Notes: a model not told the origin generated them from the letters alone. 64,000 nucleotides of DNA from Lycocorax pyrrhopterus obiensis (GCA_014706295.1 JACSVZ010000007.1:50296975-50360974), one strand, 5' to 3'; numbered from the stretch's first letter, positions 28,601 through 42,552 are shown. Made by a program: numbers and translations.

Positions 28601-31600
28601 AGAATTGGTATCTCAAGTCTCCACTGTGAAAAGTGATGCAACCTAAAGACTGATTATTACTTGATCACCTTGAAGTTTTTGCATCTGAAAGTTTTTGTAG
28701 CATAGATCCCAAGATTCAGCTAATCATAGGATCCATATAGTTAACAGCTCAGATTAAATGAAAAATGTAGTAATTTCTGAAGCAGGTCTTGGAACTTGAT
28801 GCCAAGGTGAGTCAGCTGAAGAGTTCTACATACCTTAGCTGGTCTTATTACTGGTTACTGTGGTGTCATTTTGAGATTTCTTCTCTCATGACCAACTTGA
28901 AAAGCGTAATCACTTGGCTGTGGATATTTGAAGGCAGTAATTTTTTTCATGCAAAAAGAGGCCTCACCTTCTCTGCCTACTTCTGATTTCGATTCTCACT
29001 TCACCTCAGGGAAGGTATTTAAAAGTTAACATCCAGTCCACTTATCACTATAGAAAAAAAACTGGCTAGGAGAAGACATGAAAACCTGTAAATTACTTCA
29101 GATGTCTATTCATCAGTTGGAAATCTGCACAGCATTTTCTAGGAAACCTACAACAATCGCAGTGGCTGCGTTAATAAACTCTCTGCAAAACTGCGTATTG
29201 GTGCTTTTCGTCTTGCCCTTCTTTAAATATGCAGTTGGTGATTGGAGAAATAGTTTAAGACTTGTCTACTCCCAGCTGAGTTTCCTAACTGCTAAAACAC
29301 TTGTATTTGCTCTCTTGTCCAATTAATCTTTATTTAGTGCCTAGGCACTAAAATGGGAGTATGGCAAATAGTATTCTACAGCTCAGTGAGTGCAGCCTTC
29401 ACCTCAGAAACACATTTGCCTCCCCACATGCAGAAGGGAAGCCTGAGCTGCTCTCCTCCACATCCAGATAAGTGCTCTGACCAAGGAATGCTGGACATTG
29501 CTGAGGGGGTGGAGGGGGGGTGGAGAAGGAAGGAGAAAGGATAGAATATCTTAGTCTTTCATAGTTAGTTAGTTCTAGTGGTGAACTGAATCTCACAGAT
29601 GAAGTCTGTGGTTCATGGAACACGAGCTGCCCACTTGGGACCATCAGAAGAGCTATCCCTTGGGTAATGTCCCAAAGCAGACTTTTAGAACCCACAGATA
29701 CTTGGAGAGTTCCCAGGTTAGACAGCTTCCAGGACAGATTTGAAAGTTTTTGGGAATTCAGAGTTTTAGGGTTCTTTTTGGTTGGTTGGTTGGTTGTGAT
29801 TTTTTAAAGATGGAAACATTGATGACAGAATTCAGAAATTTAGCTTTATTATGGAAGTCTTTTTAAGGCATTTGGAAGCCTAAGTCTTGTCCATTGATAG
29901 ATTTCTACTTGAAATTCGTTAAAAATCAGTACAACTTCACAACTGGTTTGATTTCTATCCCTGTTAGAATGTTCAGCCTTTTCCAGTAAACTGTATTATT
30001 TATAACTGTGTTACCTCTTCAGGGTGGAAACCTTTCTAATAATAAGATTCAAGACAATACGTTTGTGGAGTAACAGATTTTAGTGTCTGTTCCACAAACC
30101 ATAGGGTTTGTATAATTTAATTGGCTTAGAGCAATCTGTGAGGCTGTTAGAGGATGGCATCATGGTTTCTGTGTGTGGAATTTAAAGAAACTGAAGGAAA
30201 TTTCTGAAAGAAAACTGTTTAAAAAGTCTTGTTCTAATGAGAACTAATTCTGATTGCTGGATTTTCATTTGCAAAATGCCATTCCATGTAAACCTTGCAG
30301 TGTCTGTATCACCAGTTCCTTAGTCTTAGAAACAAGTTAGCTTGGATATGAGGTACTGGTGTACACTATGAACTGTTCTTCTTCTTTGCTATTAAATCAG
30401 AGGTAAAATCCTTATCTGCTTCCAAGAAAGAACAACCTCTAAGCCTCTATTGCTAAATTTTTCAGATGTGAGGATATCCATGTTCCTTTCTTCCCTTGAC
30501 CTAGAAAGTTACCTCAACACATTACAATTTGTAAGAATTATTTTTATTCTATAGTGATATTTACTTACCTTTTTTTTCCTCTCCTGTCTTCTTTAAGTTA
30601 TGTTGCTGCACACACTACAAATGCCTTCCATTCTTCAAAGATGCTTTGACCCTGGAAAAGTACATGGGTTTCCCTGGACAGCTGCAAAGCTGAGACGTGA
30701 GATTGAAATATTATTCCTCATGAAAACCATCTACTACTGCACAATCAAAATCTAAAGTGATATTTTTCCTATCTTGTTTGAGAGACCAGTAGCTTTGAGA
30801 TAATCATAACCAAGGTATTTCCCTTCTGTTACATCAGTAATGAATAGTGTGTAATGTAATATTTTAGCCTTGAGGCAGCATTAGAGCTCTCTCCTGGAAT
30901 GCTATGTTATCTGCTATGAACTAATCCTTATATCACATCACAGTTGCAGTGACTGATGAGTCTTTTTCTTTATAGGTTATGAAAACAACATAATTTATAT
31001 CCCATCTGTTCACCACTACATGAGGAATTCACAGAAGGCACTCGCCACCCCCCTTACTGCTTGCTTTATCCTAAGTCACATAGGATACAGTCATGTTAGT
31101 TATGTAGAGATGAATCACAAACTTAAAATAGATACTGAAACAAAAATATACTGCATTTTTTCTCCTAGATTCATTTTTCAACAAAGTGTTGCTTTGAAAA
31201 ACTATTCCTTCTCAATAAATGTCACTCACTTATGGAAAAGATTCAGCACTGTTTGGAAATTCGTGGTCTATTTATATACAAGATCAAGTAAAATAATCAA
31301 AGTGTCCTCTGGCTTTGGAATCCTTTTAAGGATTCCTCTGATATGTTGTTGAATGTCTGTAACACAGCCTTGAAGCTTTCCTCTCTTGTGCAGTTTAGAA
31401 ACACAGAAAAGTTGTTTTCCGTGGCTTCCTATGTAGTTTGCTGAGAATCACTGAAAGCAAGGACATGAGAATTTGGTTTCCATTATTCAAAACAGCATCA
31501 TAATTTGCTGATTGGAGCAAACTGAGCAATATTTTCAGCAGGTGCCCAAAAGATAATCTTACTCATCTTCTCCACACACATTTCAAATGATTATACCCAG

Positions 31601-32756
31601 TGCAATGCTGGCTTCAGGAGGGTCCTTCTTGATTAAGGCCACTAACAGTAAGCTCAGAGTCAGACCCTTTATTTCACATACCGCCCAGAAAATGTCTAAG
31701 TTCATGACTGAAAGGAAGTCTCTCAAGTTATTTAGAGATTTTGTATTTTTGAGCTTTAGCAAGCTCAAAACCCAGGGGAATTTGAAAATTCTCCTTTATT
31801 GCTTTGCCATGATACCTGTCAATGTTTCTATTTGCAGAATAGTGACTCAGCTTTCTCCTTTTGAATCAACATATTAAAAGAGTGAATCTGTTCCTCACAT
31901 CCTGGTACTACTTTTCCTCCTTTGGTATGGGAGCCTGCATCCCTGAAGGCAATGAGGGGAAAATTCTCTGCATAAGGATGTGAGAGCTGCTGCTTGGCTC
32001 ACAAATAGATGCCTATTGTTCTTCAGTGTCTCTGTAATTTTAAAACAACCCACCCCAAGACCAGTGGGCCTTAAAAGAGATTTGATGATGTTATGTTTCC
32101 TGTCGCCACTATTTGACACTGCTTTCCCACTTTTCCATGAGTGATATCCTGTCTCACTAGGGCAAGAAATAACACTAAAAGGTTTCCTCTTTCTGGTGTT
32201 GCACTTCAAAAGAAATACCACCTTAGTGGAAATTATATCTCTGATCAAACTTTTTCCTTGCTTTTTAGATTTTATTTTAAAAATAAATTCAGTGCATCTT
32301 CTGTGTTGCCACTATGTTTTGCTTTGCTCTGTTTTGTTTTGGTTTTTTTGGGGGAGGGGGTTTGCATGGGATTTTTTGTCACCTTCTTACATGATGCTTG
32401 GTTTTAATTTTGGTCCCTTTCTATCTGTGAGGTTTCATCTACGGTTTGGTAGTCACCATTCACGAAACCTCAGAATCTTAACTTGATGAATGGGAGCTCT
32501 TATATTAAATCTTATATTGATCATTGTAGGTGTTGAGAGCCACTTGCGGGGGGTTGAGGTTTTTTTGTTTATTTTTTTTTCCTTAAGCCTACAGCATCCA
32601 AAACTAACCTTTAAGTTTTAGTTCCCTTCCAACTGAAATACTCTATTCTAGTATTTTGAAAGGAGCAAGAGGACTGTATGCTTTGGGATCTTTTGTTTAT
32701 TGGTTCGGGGTTGTTGGGTGTTTTTTCATCTTCATTATTTTAATTTCCATCAGCTC
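25681..32756. other. Intergenic DNA without recognised genes
   Basis: No open frame here resembles a known protein. The stretch holds an A/C-rich low-complexity tract at about 28086-28180, a G-rich patch at 29503-29522, a short TTGG repeat at about 29777-29796, and inverted repeats at 29333, 30061 and 31317. A locally GC-richer patch at about 27640-27830 shows no recognisable coding pattern. The rest is unremarkable AT-rich sequence. Confidence 0.6.
28086..28180. repeat. A/C-rich low-complexity tract, (CAAA)n-like
   Basis: About 95 bases consist almost entirely of A and C on the + strand, built of interrupted CAAA and CAAAA units. It is a degenerate simple repeat. The open frames across it on both strands are compositional artefacts, rich in Lys/Thr/Gln on one strand and Phe/Cys/Leu on the other. 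Confidence 0.8.
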
Positions 32757-33161
32757 TCCTGTGAAGACAGGTTGAGAGAGTTGGGTTTGTTCAGCCTGGA
32801 GAAGAGAAGGCTCCAGAGAGACCTTATAGCACCTTCCAGTACCTAAAGAGGACCTACAAGAAAGCAGGAGAGGGACTTTTTACAAGGGCAGATAGGGGAC
32901 AAGAGGTAATGGCTCTAAACTGAAAGAGTGTAGGTTTAGATTAGATACTAGGGAGAAATTCTTTCCTGTAAAGATGGCCAGGCACTGGCACAGCTTGCTC
33001 AAAAGAAGTTGTGGATGCCAAGTCTCTGGAAGTTCAGGGCTAAGTTGGAACTCTGAGCGACCTGGTCTAGTGGAAGGTGCCCCTGCCCATGGCAGAAAGG
33101 TTGGAACTAAATGTTTTTTAAGGTCCCTTACAAACCCAAACAATTCTGTGATTCTGTGATT
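32757..33161 (+). mobile_element. CR1 LINE, 5'-truncated 3' end
   Basis: The sequence follows the CR1 3' region closely. It includes GGTTGAGAGAGTTGGGTTTG, TTCAGCCTGGAGAAGAGAAG, the stretch on the repeats' conserved 'rate of tracts' AGATTAGATACTAGG, CCTGGTCTAGTGGAAGGTG, and a terminal pair of ATTCTGTG units. CR1 copies characteristically end in such 8-bp repeats and are truncated at the 5' end. About 405 bp remain. This covers the terminal part of the element and its 3' UTR, so no functional reverse transcriptase is present. It is the best preserved CR1 copy in the window, implying a younger insertion than the antisense copies at 42.5 and 52.8 kb. Confidence 0.95.
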
Positions 33162-36100
33162 AAATATGTTGGGCATTAAAAAAATAAATAAAAATTTGTA
33201 ATTTTAGATTCAGCTAGACTGAAATTTCCACCCTGAATGAGAAAGCCTGAGACTTTTTGCCTATTCCCAAGTGTAACAGAAGTGAAATGGGAGACAAGCT
33301 TCTTCAGAAAGATGTTTACTATAAAGAACATGACTATGTGGAAACATCTTGGTAAATTATCACGAAACAGTCAAAACAGTGCTGGGCAACAAAGCCACAT
33401 GCTGCAGCTCAGAACTAACTAAAAATAAGTTTTATCTGCAACACAACAAATTATCAGCAAGACAGATGGCCAAAAAGAGGAAAACCAGAATTGTTTTCTC
33501 TGGGGCTGGATTTGTGAAAATAAACATTCAGTATTTTCAGTATTGTCCCAACTTTGTAACAAAAAATAGAATTCAATAGCATGGAGGAAATTGGAGAATC
33601 ATACAATGGCAATGCTGTATTTAAAAGTGTAGCAATATGAGGGAAGGGAGCAATAATGACAATTGTTCAAGTCTGTGCTGAAAGCAGACTGAGAGGAAGT
33701 TTGGTCTGCCAGAGAGGCAACAGTCTGGGTGCTGGGAGGCCTTGGCCTTTCTGGCTGTCCTGTTTACTCCTCATATCTGAACCAGACATTGAATCCTCCT
33801 GTTTATACGCTGCTTCCCAAACCATGCCTCTGCTAGGGAAGAAGAAATGATCAAGGTTTTAATCACACTTTAAACAAGCAGAGAGCTGGCAAACAGTTTT
33901 TCAAAGCCAGCATAGTGATGTAATAAAATAGCTCCAAGAGACCACTCTGTGGTGATGGTGGAGGTCACAGCTATCAAAGAACAGGGAATACATTCACTTT
34001 CATTTTAAATGCTGTGGTAACACTTAAAGAATTCTATAATTTTGCTAAAAGGCTGTGATTTGTTTTGTCATCAAATTTCCCAGAAAGTCCCTGCTTAGGT
34101 TCCCCATGCTTATATAGTTAAATTTTGACCATGTTAAATTATGGTCTCTCCAAATGAAAAGAACATTTTGTTAGCATAGATGAAATGGCTGTTCTGGGAC
34201 AGTCTCCAGCCCAAGGAATTTTTAAGTGTGCCTAATTATATGGATGGAACTGCCCAAAAGACTATTTAGGTCCCCACCTATTTTAGAGAGGTTTCTAGGC
34301 ATTTCCATGTAGAAAAAAGTTCTTCTATGAAAGTTGAGATGAAAATACTTTCTTAGGAACAGTTTAGACACATATGAGTCCGTAATACTCTGATCCCAGA
34401 GCTAAAAATCTTGCTATAAAATTTGAGTGCATACTGAGGCTTCTTCATTGTTTCCAATGCAAATTCTGATGCTAATAAAAGCCATTTAGCTTTGTTGAGT
34501 AATTATTTGTCTCCTTAATAAATTGCTTGTCAAAAGAGGAGATTTGGCCAGAGTACCAGTTAGCCAAGTACTACTTCACATCCGGGCACAAAATCTGCAG
34601 ACTAAATAGCTCACAACAGGCCACGTGCCACAGCATAACCTGGTCTTATCCTCCGTGCTAAACCTGGACAAGGAAGAAGCAAAGGACCTGGATAACACAA
34701 CTGTATATCATCCAAAAGGTGTCCTCGAGCAGGGAAATTCTCAACTGAGCAAATCCAACTATTCTCCAGCATCATCCTCCTCTTTGCAGATAACACAAGG
34801 GTGAGAAACTGCACAGCACAATCATGCTGTTTCGGTAACGAGAGAAAAGTTTTGTCCCATCAGCTCTGCCAGTTACACAAGCACAGTACAGCCGCAGCAC
34901 ATACATCACAGCCAACTTTATCCCCAAGATCCATTGCTGACAAGATGGAGCAACAGCCTGGATCAGTGGAGGGGTAAGTGGGACAGGACTGCCCAGCCAC
35001 ACAGCCACCACCATATCTCACAACCAGGAGCAGATGTACTGGACTGTGCTGAGAAAAGGGATGGTCAGCCCATCTGGTGTGTGAACTAAAATAATCACTG
35101 ACCGTCGTGAAGGTGGTCACTGACAGTACACATCTGTGCCTGCTTTGTGCAAGTTTCGGACACCACTGACCCTCAACAACATAAGTACATCAGGAAAATG
35201 AAAAATAAATTACCAGCTATTTGCCTCTTCCTTTAGAAATTATACTTAGATGAGTTTATGAAAAAGAATGTCACTTGCAGTGCTATTCACTTACTTCAAA
35301 TACTGTGGACAGGAAGTTAGGGTTTGCAGTGCTCTTTTCTCACACGTAAAAGATGACCTGCACTTCACCTCCCTGTGGGGGAGAGGACAATCAGGGGATG
35401 GACCAGGGGCCATCATCTCCCTGCTGCTTGGCTTCTGTGTCCAACCTGCTACTGCATATTATCACTGGCAGATGGTCGCACTCCTGTGTCTGCCCCATCA
35501 CACTCACACAAATCACCTCACCTGCTTCAGGTCACAACCCTGTGCTGCCAGAGAGAGTGACAAACACCCCTCTAGTTACAATATCTCCTTCTCAAGAGGA
35601 AGAGCCCTAGGGCCATGCCAGAGCTTGGGGAAAGCAGAGGTGTGGTCAGTTGTTTCCTCTGCTCCCTGTGTGCTGCAACATAATCGAGTACCCCTATTTC
35701 CTGGCAGCACAGAGAGGTCTGGACTGCATCATGCTAAAAAAACCCTGACTGTTCACTTTAGTGATAAATAACATTCAGAATACTTAAAAACATGAACTGG
35801 TAAAATAATACATCAAAATAAGAGCTGGTGAAATACTAAAACTCATTTAAATCCCAGGCCACTTCAGGGGGAAACAAGTTCTGCCCACTTCCTTGTAGTT
35901 GCTGTAAACACCTCAAGGCTCCTCAGGTCCTGGGCAAGGCGAGGGGAAGCACATACCTTTCTCATAAACATACATCCCTTGGTTCACCATGGGATGAAAC
36001 ACCCTTCCTGCCAAACTGTTTTCAGCAGAAGTTGGAATTTATCCCATGCTTTTAATCTGACCATAAACAACGGCATTGCGTTTGTCTCTCTCATCTCTGA

Positions 36101-39100
36101 ATGTTGTTTATACTCACTTGGATGTAGTGAAGGCTGGCTAGTCCATCTGGATTTCTTCCCCTGCTGCTTTTCCATGGTAATTAATAAACACTATCCTGTT
36201 TACTGATCCCAGTAAGAACCCCCAGAAATGGGGAGTTGTGGTGATTCACATCGGTTGTTTTGAATTCAGTGAGGGTGAAAAAAAATGTTACCTGCATGCC
36301 AGTACTTTCTAAAGAGACATGAAATGACAGTGGCTCTCAAGAGGAGTCAGGACCCTTTCTCTGTTAATTGGGTGAGACTAATATAGCAGAAATAAGCACC
36401 CATGGCATTTAACAGTATGTGCAAAACTGAAGAGAGCTCAGATCATCTCTGAGCATTTCCAAACATGTTCAAAACTCTCAGCAATCCAACAGAAGTATTT
36501 TCATCTAAATATTTGAAAGGTCTTTGCATCCAGTGAGTTAAGCAGCTGTAAAAACCTGGGCACTTGTCTTGGAGCACTTGGTAAAAGCATGCAAGGGCCT
36601 TTTCTAACAGGAAGCCCGTATGAATACCTGTGTGCATATAAATACATGTGCCGGGAGTTGCTGCAAACACACAAATTATGATACTTCTGAGCTTTATTTA
36701 GAGCTTTGTAAACAGAAGCAGAAATGAGAGCATGAACCTCTATATTAGGCTAAAAACCTGTCATACATGAGAGTGGTTGTTATGAGGCACACCTACCTCT
36801 ACTTACTTTTATAGAGAAGCTGCCCTGCAAAGTATTCTTCTTGGCTAGAGTCTAAGAAAAGTTAACTGTAGTTTTCTAAGCAAGAGGAGGCAGGACAGTG
36901 GGCTGGTTACTCTCCTAATTTCCTAGGAGAAATTCCAAGGCAGAGCTCTTTGTCCAGTTTTAGTGAGAATGGCCAGACTACTGGGTATTTTTATATGTCA
37001 GAAACTAATCCTAGCACAGTTTATACATACCAAAGGACTGTCACGAAGAGTACTGCAAGCTAATTCATCCCAGCAGTCTCTCTAAAAGAGGCTGCCATGG
37101 TACATCGAGACCAGCCACGTCTGTGCTGCACATTGCAGGGATGATGTCAGGCACAAGCCACACAATTCCAGAAACACCCTTTGAAAATTTATCTATAATA
37201 TCCCTCAACCTAGCAGCACAACATTTATTAAATCTGGTTATTATTGTCCCAGAAACCTGAAAGATCATGGTGAAGTTATGTGCTTTCCCACCCACTGTCA
37301 TTGGAGAGGACCAGATGGAAGTCACATTGCTTCCTGAAGAGATGGGACAGAAACTGTACCACTTCTTGTGCTAATCTCCACTAGACCATCAACATCCAGT
37401 GGGAGCACACCTGCCTGTGTGGTGTCAGAGTCATCTCTGCTCACACAGCTTTACACTCTTTGTTCTACAGCAATTAAGGCAAAAGGGGAAGTTTCAGATG
37501 GTGATTTGGTGGCCCACTGGGACACGATCTGGTTAGGAGTCTGCTCTGGGGTCAGCAATGTGGCTTCATCACGAGTCCCTTCTTTCGAGCCAATTGTGTG
37601 TTAACTGCTCTGCAAACAACAGGGTAGCAAAAAAAGCCTTGGATCCAGACAAACACGGACATGGCTTCTTGTTCTCATTTGAAATGGCAAAATTAAACAC
37701 AGATGTTTAGATAGACACTCCTCTAGCATCTTCTTGCTTGCTGCTCACTTTCACGTAAGCCTTTTATAATTTAGAACACGTTCAAGTCTTCTAATTACGT
37801 AGGAATGCTTTCCACTACAGCTGTCCTGAGGCTCTGTCCCTCTGAATGTCCTCAGTAACCCTAAATGGGCTGTGGTTCTTATCCCTCTTGTTCTCCTTCT
37901 TTGTTACAGGTTTTTCTTCCCAGTCTGACTATGCGCATTGCAGAAATGGTCTTTTGCTTTCCAAAATGCACCATAATGTAGTACAGGAGAAATGACCTGA
38001 GCAGGGATCTCAAACTAAGCTCCTGAACCATGATTGCAGGGTGCTTTCCAGCCCAGGCAGACACCTCAGTGTCAAAATGCTCAGCACAAAATGTCCACAT
38101 TGTGTGAAAATAAGTAATAAAGGATAAAGTTTAGGTGGAATTTTTTTAGATTTGTCCACAAAGACAATAAAACATTTAGCAAATTTTTTTTAAGTGTCTG
38201 CTCTAAACATTGATTGCTGAAATTGCAAATAAAAAGAAAAAACAACCCCAAAACAATACTTAGATTCAAGTAAAAAATATTTACCTGACTTGGGTATACT
38301 TATTTTCTGTCTGTGCCTATAGAAGATACATTCACGGGAGCAGATTTATTTAGAGGTATTTAGTAAGATTATAGAGATACAGAGATCAGTTTAAGAAATG
38401 CTGAAATTGCTGAAGTTAGGAAGAATTTTCCCCATGTTGATTGTTCTTATTTTATTCCATAAGTTCAGACCATCAGCCAGTGCTGTGGACAGAATAAAGG
38501 TCTAGACTGACTTTTGAAGCTGCACACCACTTCTCCTGCTCCTGTGTGCACCCCGTGTTCTGGCTGCTCCCCAGTGCTTAGGAGATACACCAGCTCCATC
38601 CCTTTCTCACAGATACAGAGCAGCTTGCATGGGAGGGTATCAAAGTATTTTGAAAAACTCGTGTGTGCATGAGATGGCCAAGAACCTTCTCCAGTTCTCA
38701 ACAGCATGATGGAGGAGTTAGAAAGTTTAAACTGCAGAATATCAAATCTGCCCTTATGACCAGCCATATCTGAAATAAAACAAGATAAGGCTGCAACTAA
38801 ATTTTTATTTCATTCCAACAGCCCTGGGGAAAAGTATTCTGCTTGGATGGAAACCCTAAGTGTTGGAGCATGGATCAGTAAAACAAACTGGGTGAGTAAG
38901 GGAGCAGCAGGGAGAAGATAACACTTGGAAAGAGGAACGGAAAAAAACCAGAGCCTTTTCAGAACTGTAGGTATTTTCTTCTCTCCTGGGCAGGGCAACC
39001 CCTAGCTTAGTGCTAAAGTGGTGCTAAAGTTGGGAGCACCATTTCTCTGGATTTCTCATTTTCTTGGGGTGGGAGATAAATAAGGTTGATGCAGAACATC

Positions 39101-42100
39101 TCAGCAAGCAGCAACACTGAGGCAATGCTCTGAACTTACAGTTCACATGATGGAGCCTGCAGTTAGGGACCTTCATCCCTGCCATCAAGAGCTGTGACTC
39201 TTCAAAGGAAGGTATTAAATATGTATATGACAATGCCAGGCACTACTTGGGTACTTAACATAAAATAAAAGTACACCTCAGCCTACTGGGCAAACAAACA
39301 CAAAGACAATAGGAAAGCAAAATAATAATGTTTCTTTAAAAGCATGGAAGTCAAATCAGAAATCTTGAGGGGAAGGCTTGGCAAAAGGAAAGACATATTT
39401 CTACTCTGATTATTCTTACTAAGACAGGAACAGTTCTGTAGAAAGGTGTTTTCCATGATCAGCAAAGGCACATGTGGAGATATAACTGTAGTGGTGAAAG
39501 TGTTTTTCTATAAGAATTTAATTTATTCAGCCAAAGTAGTATCAAGAAAAATAATCAGTCTGACATGCTCTTTTGCTTCTATGAAGCAATGTCACAGTAA
39601 GAGGGATTACTAGCACGGATACACCAATCAGCTTTTCTTTTCTGTATCAGGCACTCAGTTGTGGATATAGCACACATTTCCTTTTAGCTGCAAAGCATTT
39701 ACAGTTTGCTCTTAATCAGATTTTCCTTCAAAGAAAGAAGTAAGTAAGTAGCAGACAAAAGTTCATGAACTCAAATCAGTGGTGCAAATCTCTTTGTTCA
39801 AAATCACTTGAACTTTGCTGAACTTCCAGATCTGAAGTGCAATGTATGATTTATAGTGCTGCTGAGTGCACCTGTGACACCAACACAGACCAGAGCCACA
39901 CAAAGAGCTATTTGAGAGAGCAGAAATAGTTTTATCGGAAGTCTGGTAAATAAAGCTTTGCTTTTTTTAATTTTAAGGTCGTTTACCGACTATTCACGAC
40001 ATTTCCCCATTCAGATGAATAAATGCTTATTGATCAAATCCCAAAGGACAGAAAATCATTGCCTTGGCTAGTTCTACACTGGAGTTGACCTCAGTGCTGC
40101 AAGCTTTACAAGCAGCTCTCAAAGTCTGTAATTTGCATGTCAAAGTCCTTTGCTTTGCATTCCATGTTGACAAAATCCATACATGTGTCCACCCCAAATG
40201 CATCAGATTTTAATACTAGTAGCAGATGGGAAACAACTTCTTTCAAAGAGAGTTGTAACAGCCTTAGGTACCAGTGCATCACATTTATCTCATACTGAAG
40301 TTTCTGAAAATCAGTATTTTAAGCTAAAGGATAGATTGAAAACAGAAGAATTAGCTCAACTATGCAGAAAGAATATCCTTGTCCTCAGGCTCAGCTCTAG
40401 CATATCAACTGTTATCAACTTTGAATTTCTTTTCCATGTTTCTGATGGAAATATTAAAAGATTAATGATTTCATAGCTGTCATTTGCTTGTAGTGTGATA
40501 AATTATTTCAATGGAATTCTGTGTCAGTCTTCTGCTTTGATACATGCAAATTGATTTTATTTTAAGTTAAATTATACAGTGGAAACCTGTTCTTCTCATT
40601 GCTTATGAGGGTGGAAAGGAAGAGAAAAGTTGTTCAAGTGATCTTTAGAAGGAGTGTCAGTACCTACCCTTCCCAGAACAGGAGAGTGCTATGGCAGATT
40701 ACCCTCAGCGTTGCTTTTGAAGCAAACCACTGCACAGCTCAAGTTCTCATCTTGTAACAAAGCAGAGAAGTCTTTGAGTGCTACCTCAGACAGAATCACA
40801 ACAAAACACCACTCTACGCCTCCATGCACTGACGTTGCTCTCCTTTTAACATGATTACTGAGACCATTCTTCTGCCAAATGGGTACAGGTGTATCCACAG
40901 AAAAGAGGAGAGCTCAGGTGTAGCACAGTAATGCTCCGCCCCCAGTGACACAGCCCGAGCAAAAGTAATCTCAGAAGGAGAAATCACTTTCAATAGAAAA
41001 GCAACTGAAAGGAGTAAAAATCACGTATTTTATTAAGTACCCAGGATGTAATAAAATACCATACCCATCACAAAGTACTTTGCTGATATCCTACAACAAC
41101 AACAAAAAAGTAGCGCTATAGAGCAAGCCAAAATTATCAAATCAATTCATAAGACTTCATTCTCTGCTTTCATACTGGTTTGCCATATGGAAGGTACAGA
41201 AGGAACATACTGTTGTTTTACTATATGGAATGTACTCAAGGAACACAGAGAGCATTGAGGAAAGCTCCAGACACAATTTGCTACCAATAACAGATTATGT
41301 ACACAGTCAGAATCAAAAGTCAGGAAACTGAAAGAAACTTGAAAGTCTTGCACATTCCTTTTAGAACATGGCAACCCTCCAGATAATCTAATTATTCCCT
41401 ATGGTTATACTATATTTGCTTGAAAATACTTACCCAAAGTACATACTTGGGTTAATGCTTGTAGAGGGAGTCACAAGTAAGACTTAAATAATCTCACCAA
41501 AATCTGGGGGCACATTTAAACAAGATATTATGACTAATTCTCCATGGCTGGTGCCAAGATTTAGCCTACATTGTCTTAGATTAAACCAAGTATCACAAAT
41601 TCAAACCTTGGAGTATGGAAATTCTATTCTTACAGTGCTGAACTGATGGAAAACAGGATGCAGCACCAAGTACAATCTATGGGTTTAGAAGCTAATGAAG
41701 CTACAAGCACTGAAAATACATCTAATGGGTAAAGAATGTTTCTGATTTAACTTTTGTTGATATGAGTAACTAAGCCCTGCAGAAGGACTCCCAAGTGCAA
41801 GGCACGAAATTATCTTTAGCACTAAATCTGACAATAAATCATTTCAGAAACATTCTTCTTGTTCACATGGGAAAATATTTCCTGAAAAATCTTGGTCATA
41901 AAGACTGCATGTTTACAAATTAATACTGAACTGGTGGAAATAATCTGCCAGAGGGTAGGTATTCTATAGGGTTTAGTTTAATAGAAAGCATAGTGGATAA
42001 CCACAGTTTTGCAGTTAGCATAAATAACAAGGGCTACATCAGTCTGGATGAGACTGTTCTCGTCTTCATCTTGTCTTCATCACCTGTTTATTCTGCACAA

Positions 42101-42495
42101 AAGATTGACACTAAATGTTAAATAAATAAATAAATTTTGTAAATTATTCATTTCATGGTCATTCATTGGTTGAGATAATTTTTTCTCATAAGCAGCACTG
42201 GAGCATTTTTCTCTTAAGCAGCAAAACTCTTTGGCAGCATGAAAATGACAAATCAAACAAAAACCTGAAGACAGGATCCATTCTAATATAAAGCAGCAAG
42301 GAAACAAAATATTTAGAGAAAAAGGGAAATTATTTTTTTTCTCCAGGAAGTAGTGAGAGGTGGCCAGATACAAATTGCAACTCTTTATAACTTTGACTTC
42401 CCAGCTGTAACTATTTCAATTGTTTTCTCAGATCATAAATTACATGCAAGGTGTGAATGCTTTGGTGTTAAAATGGCTGATCCAGATCAGACACA
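33162..42495. other. Intergenic DNA without recognised genes
   Basis: No recognisable gene or mobile element was found. The longest open frame of the whole window (167 codons, 35268-35771, +) lies in a somewhat GC-richer block at about 34560-35740. It resembles no protein I know and is discussed as a finding. A short (AAAT)n run lies at 42118-42136. A bradykinin receptor gene, the next gene downstream in human, would show as a seven-helix frame of about 350 codons in one exon; it is not here. Confidence 0.6.
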
Positions 42496-42552
42496 ATGAT
42501 AGAATTGTAGAATGATGTGTGTTGGAAGGGACCTTAAAGCACATCTCATTAA
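42496..42552 (-). mobile_element. CR1 LINE 3'-terminal fragment, short and diverged
   Basis: Read on the + strand, this contains ATAGAATTGTAGAATGATG followed by GTTGGAAGGGACCTTAAAG. That is the reverse complement of the CR1 3' terminus, so the element runs on the minus strand. Only about 57 bp are recognisable. The mismatches in the terminal repeat suggest an old copy. Confidence 0.85.
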
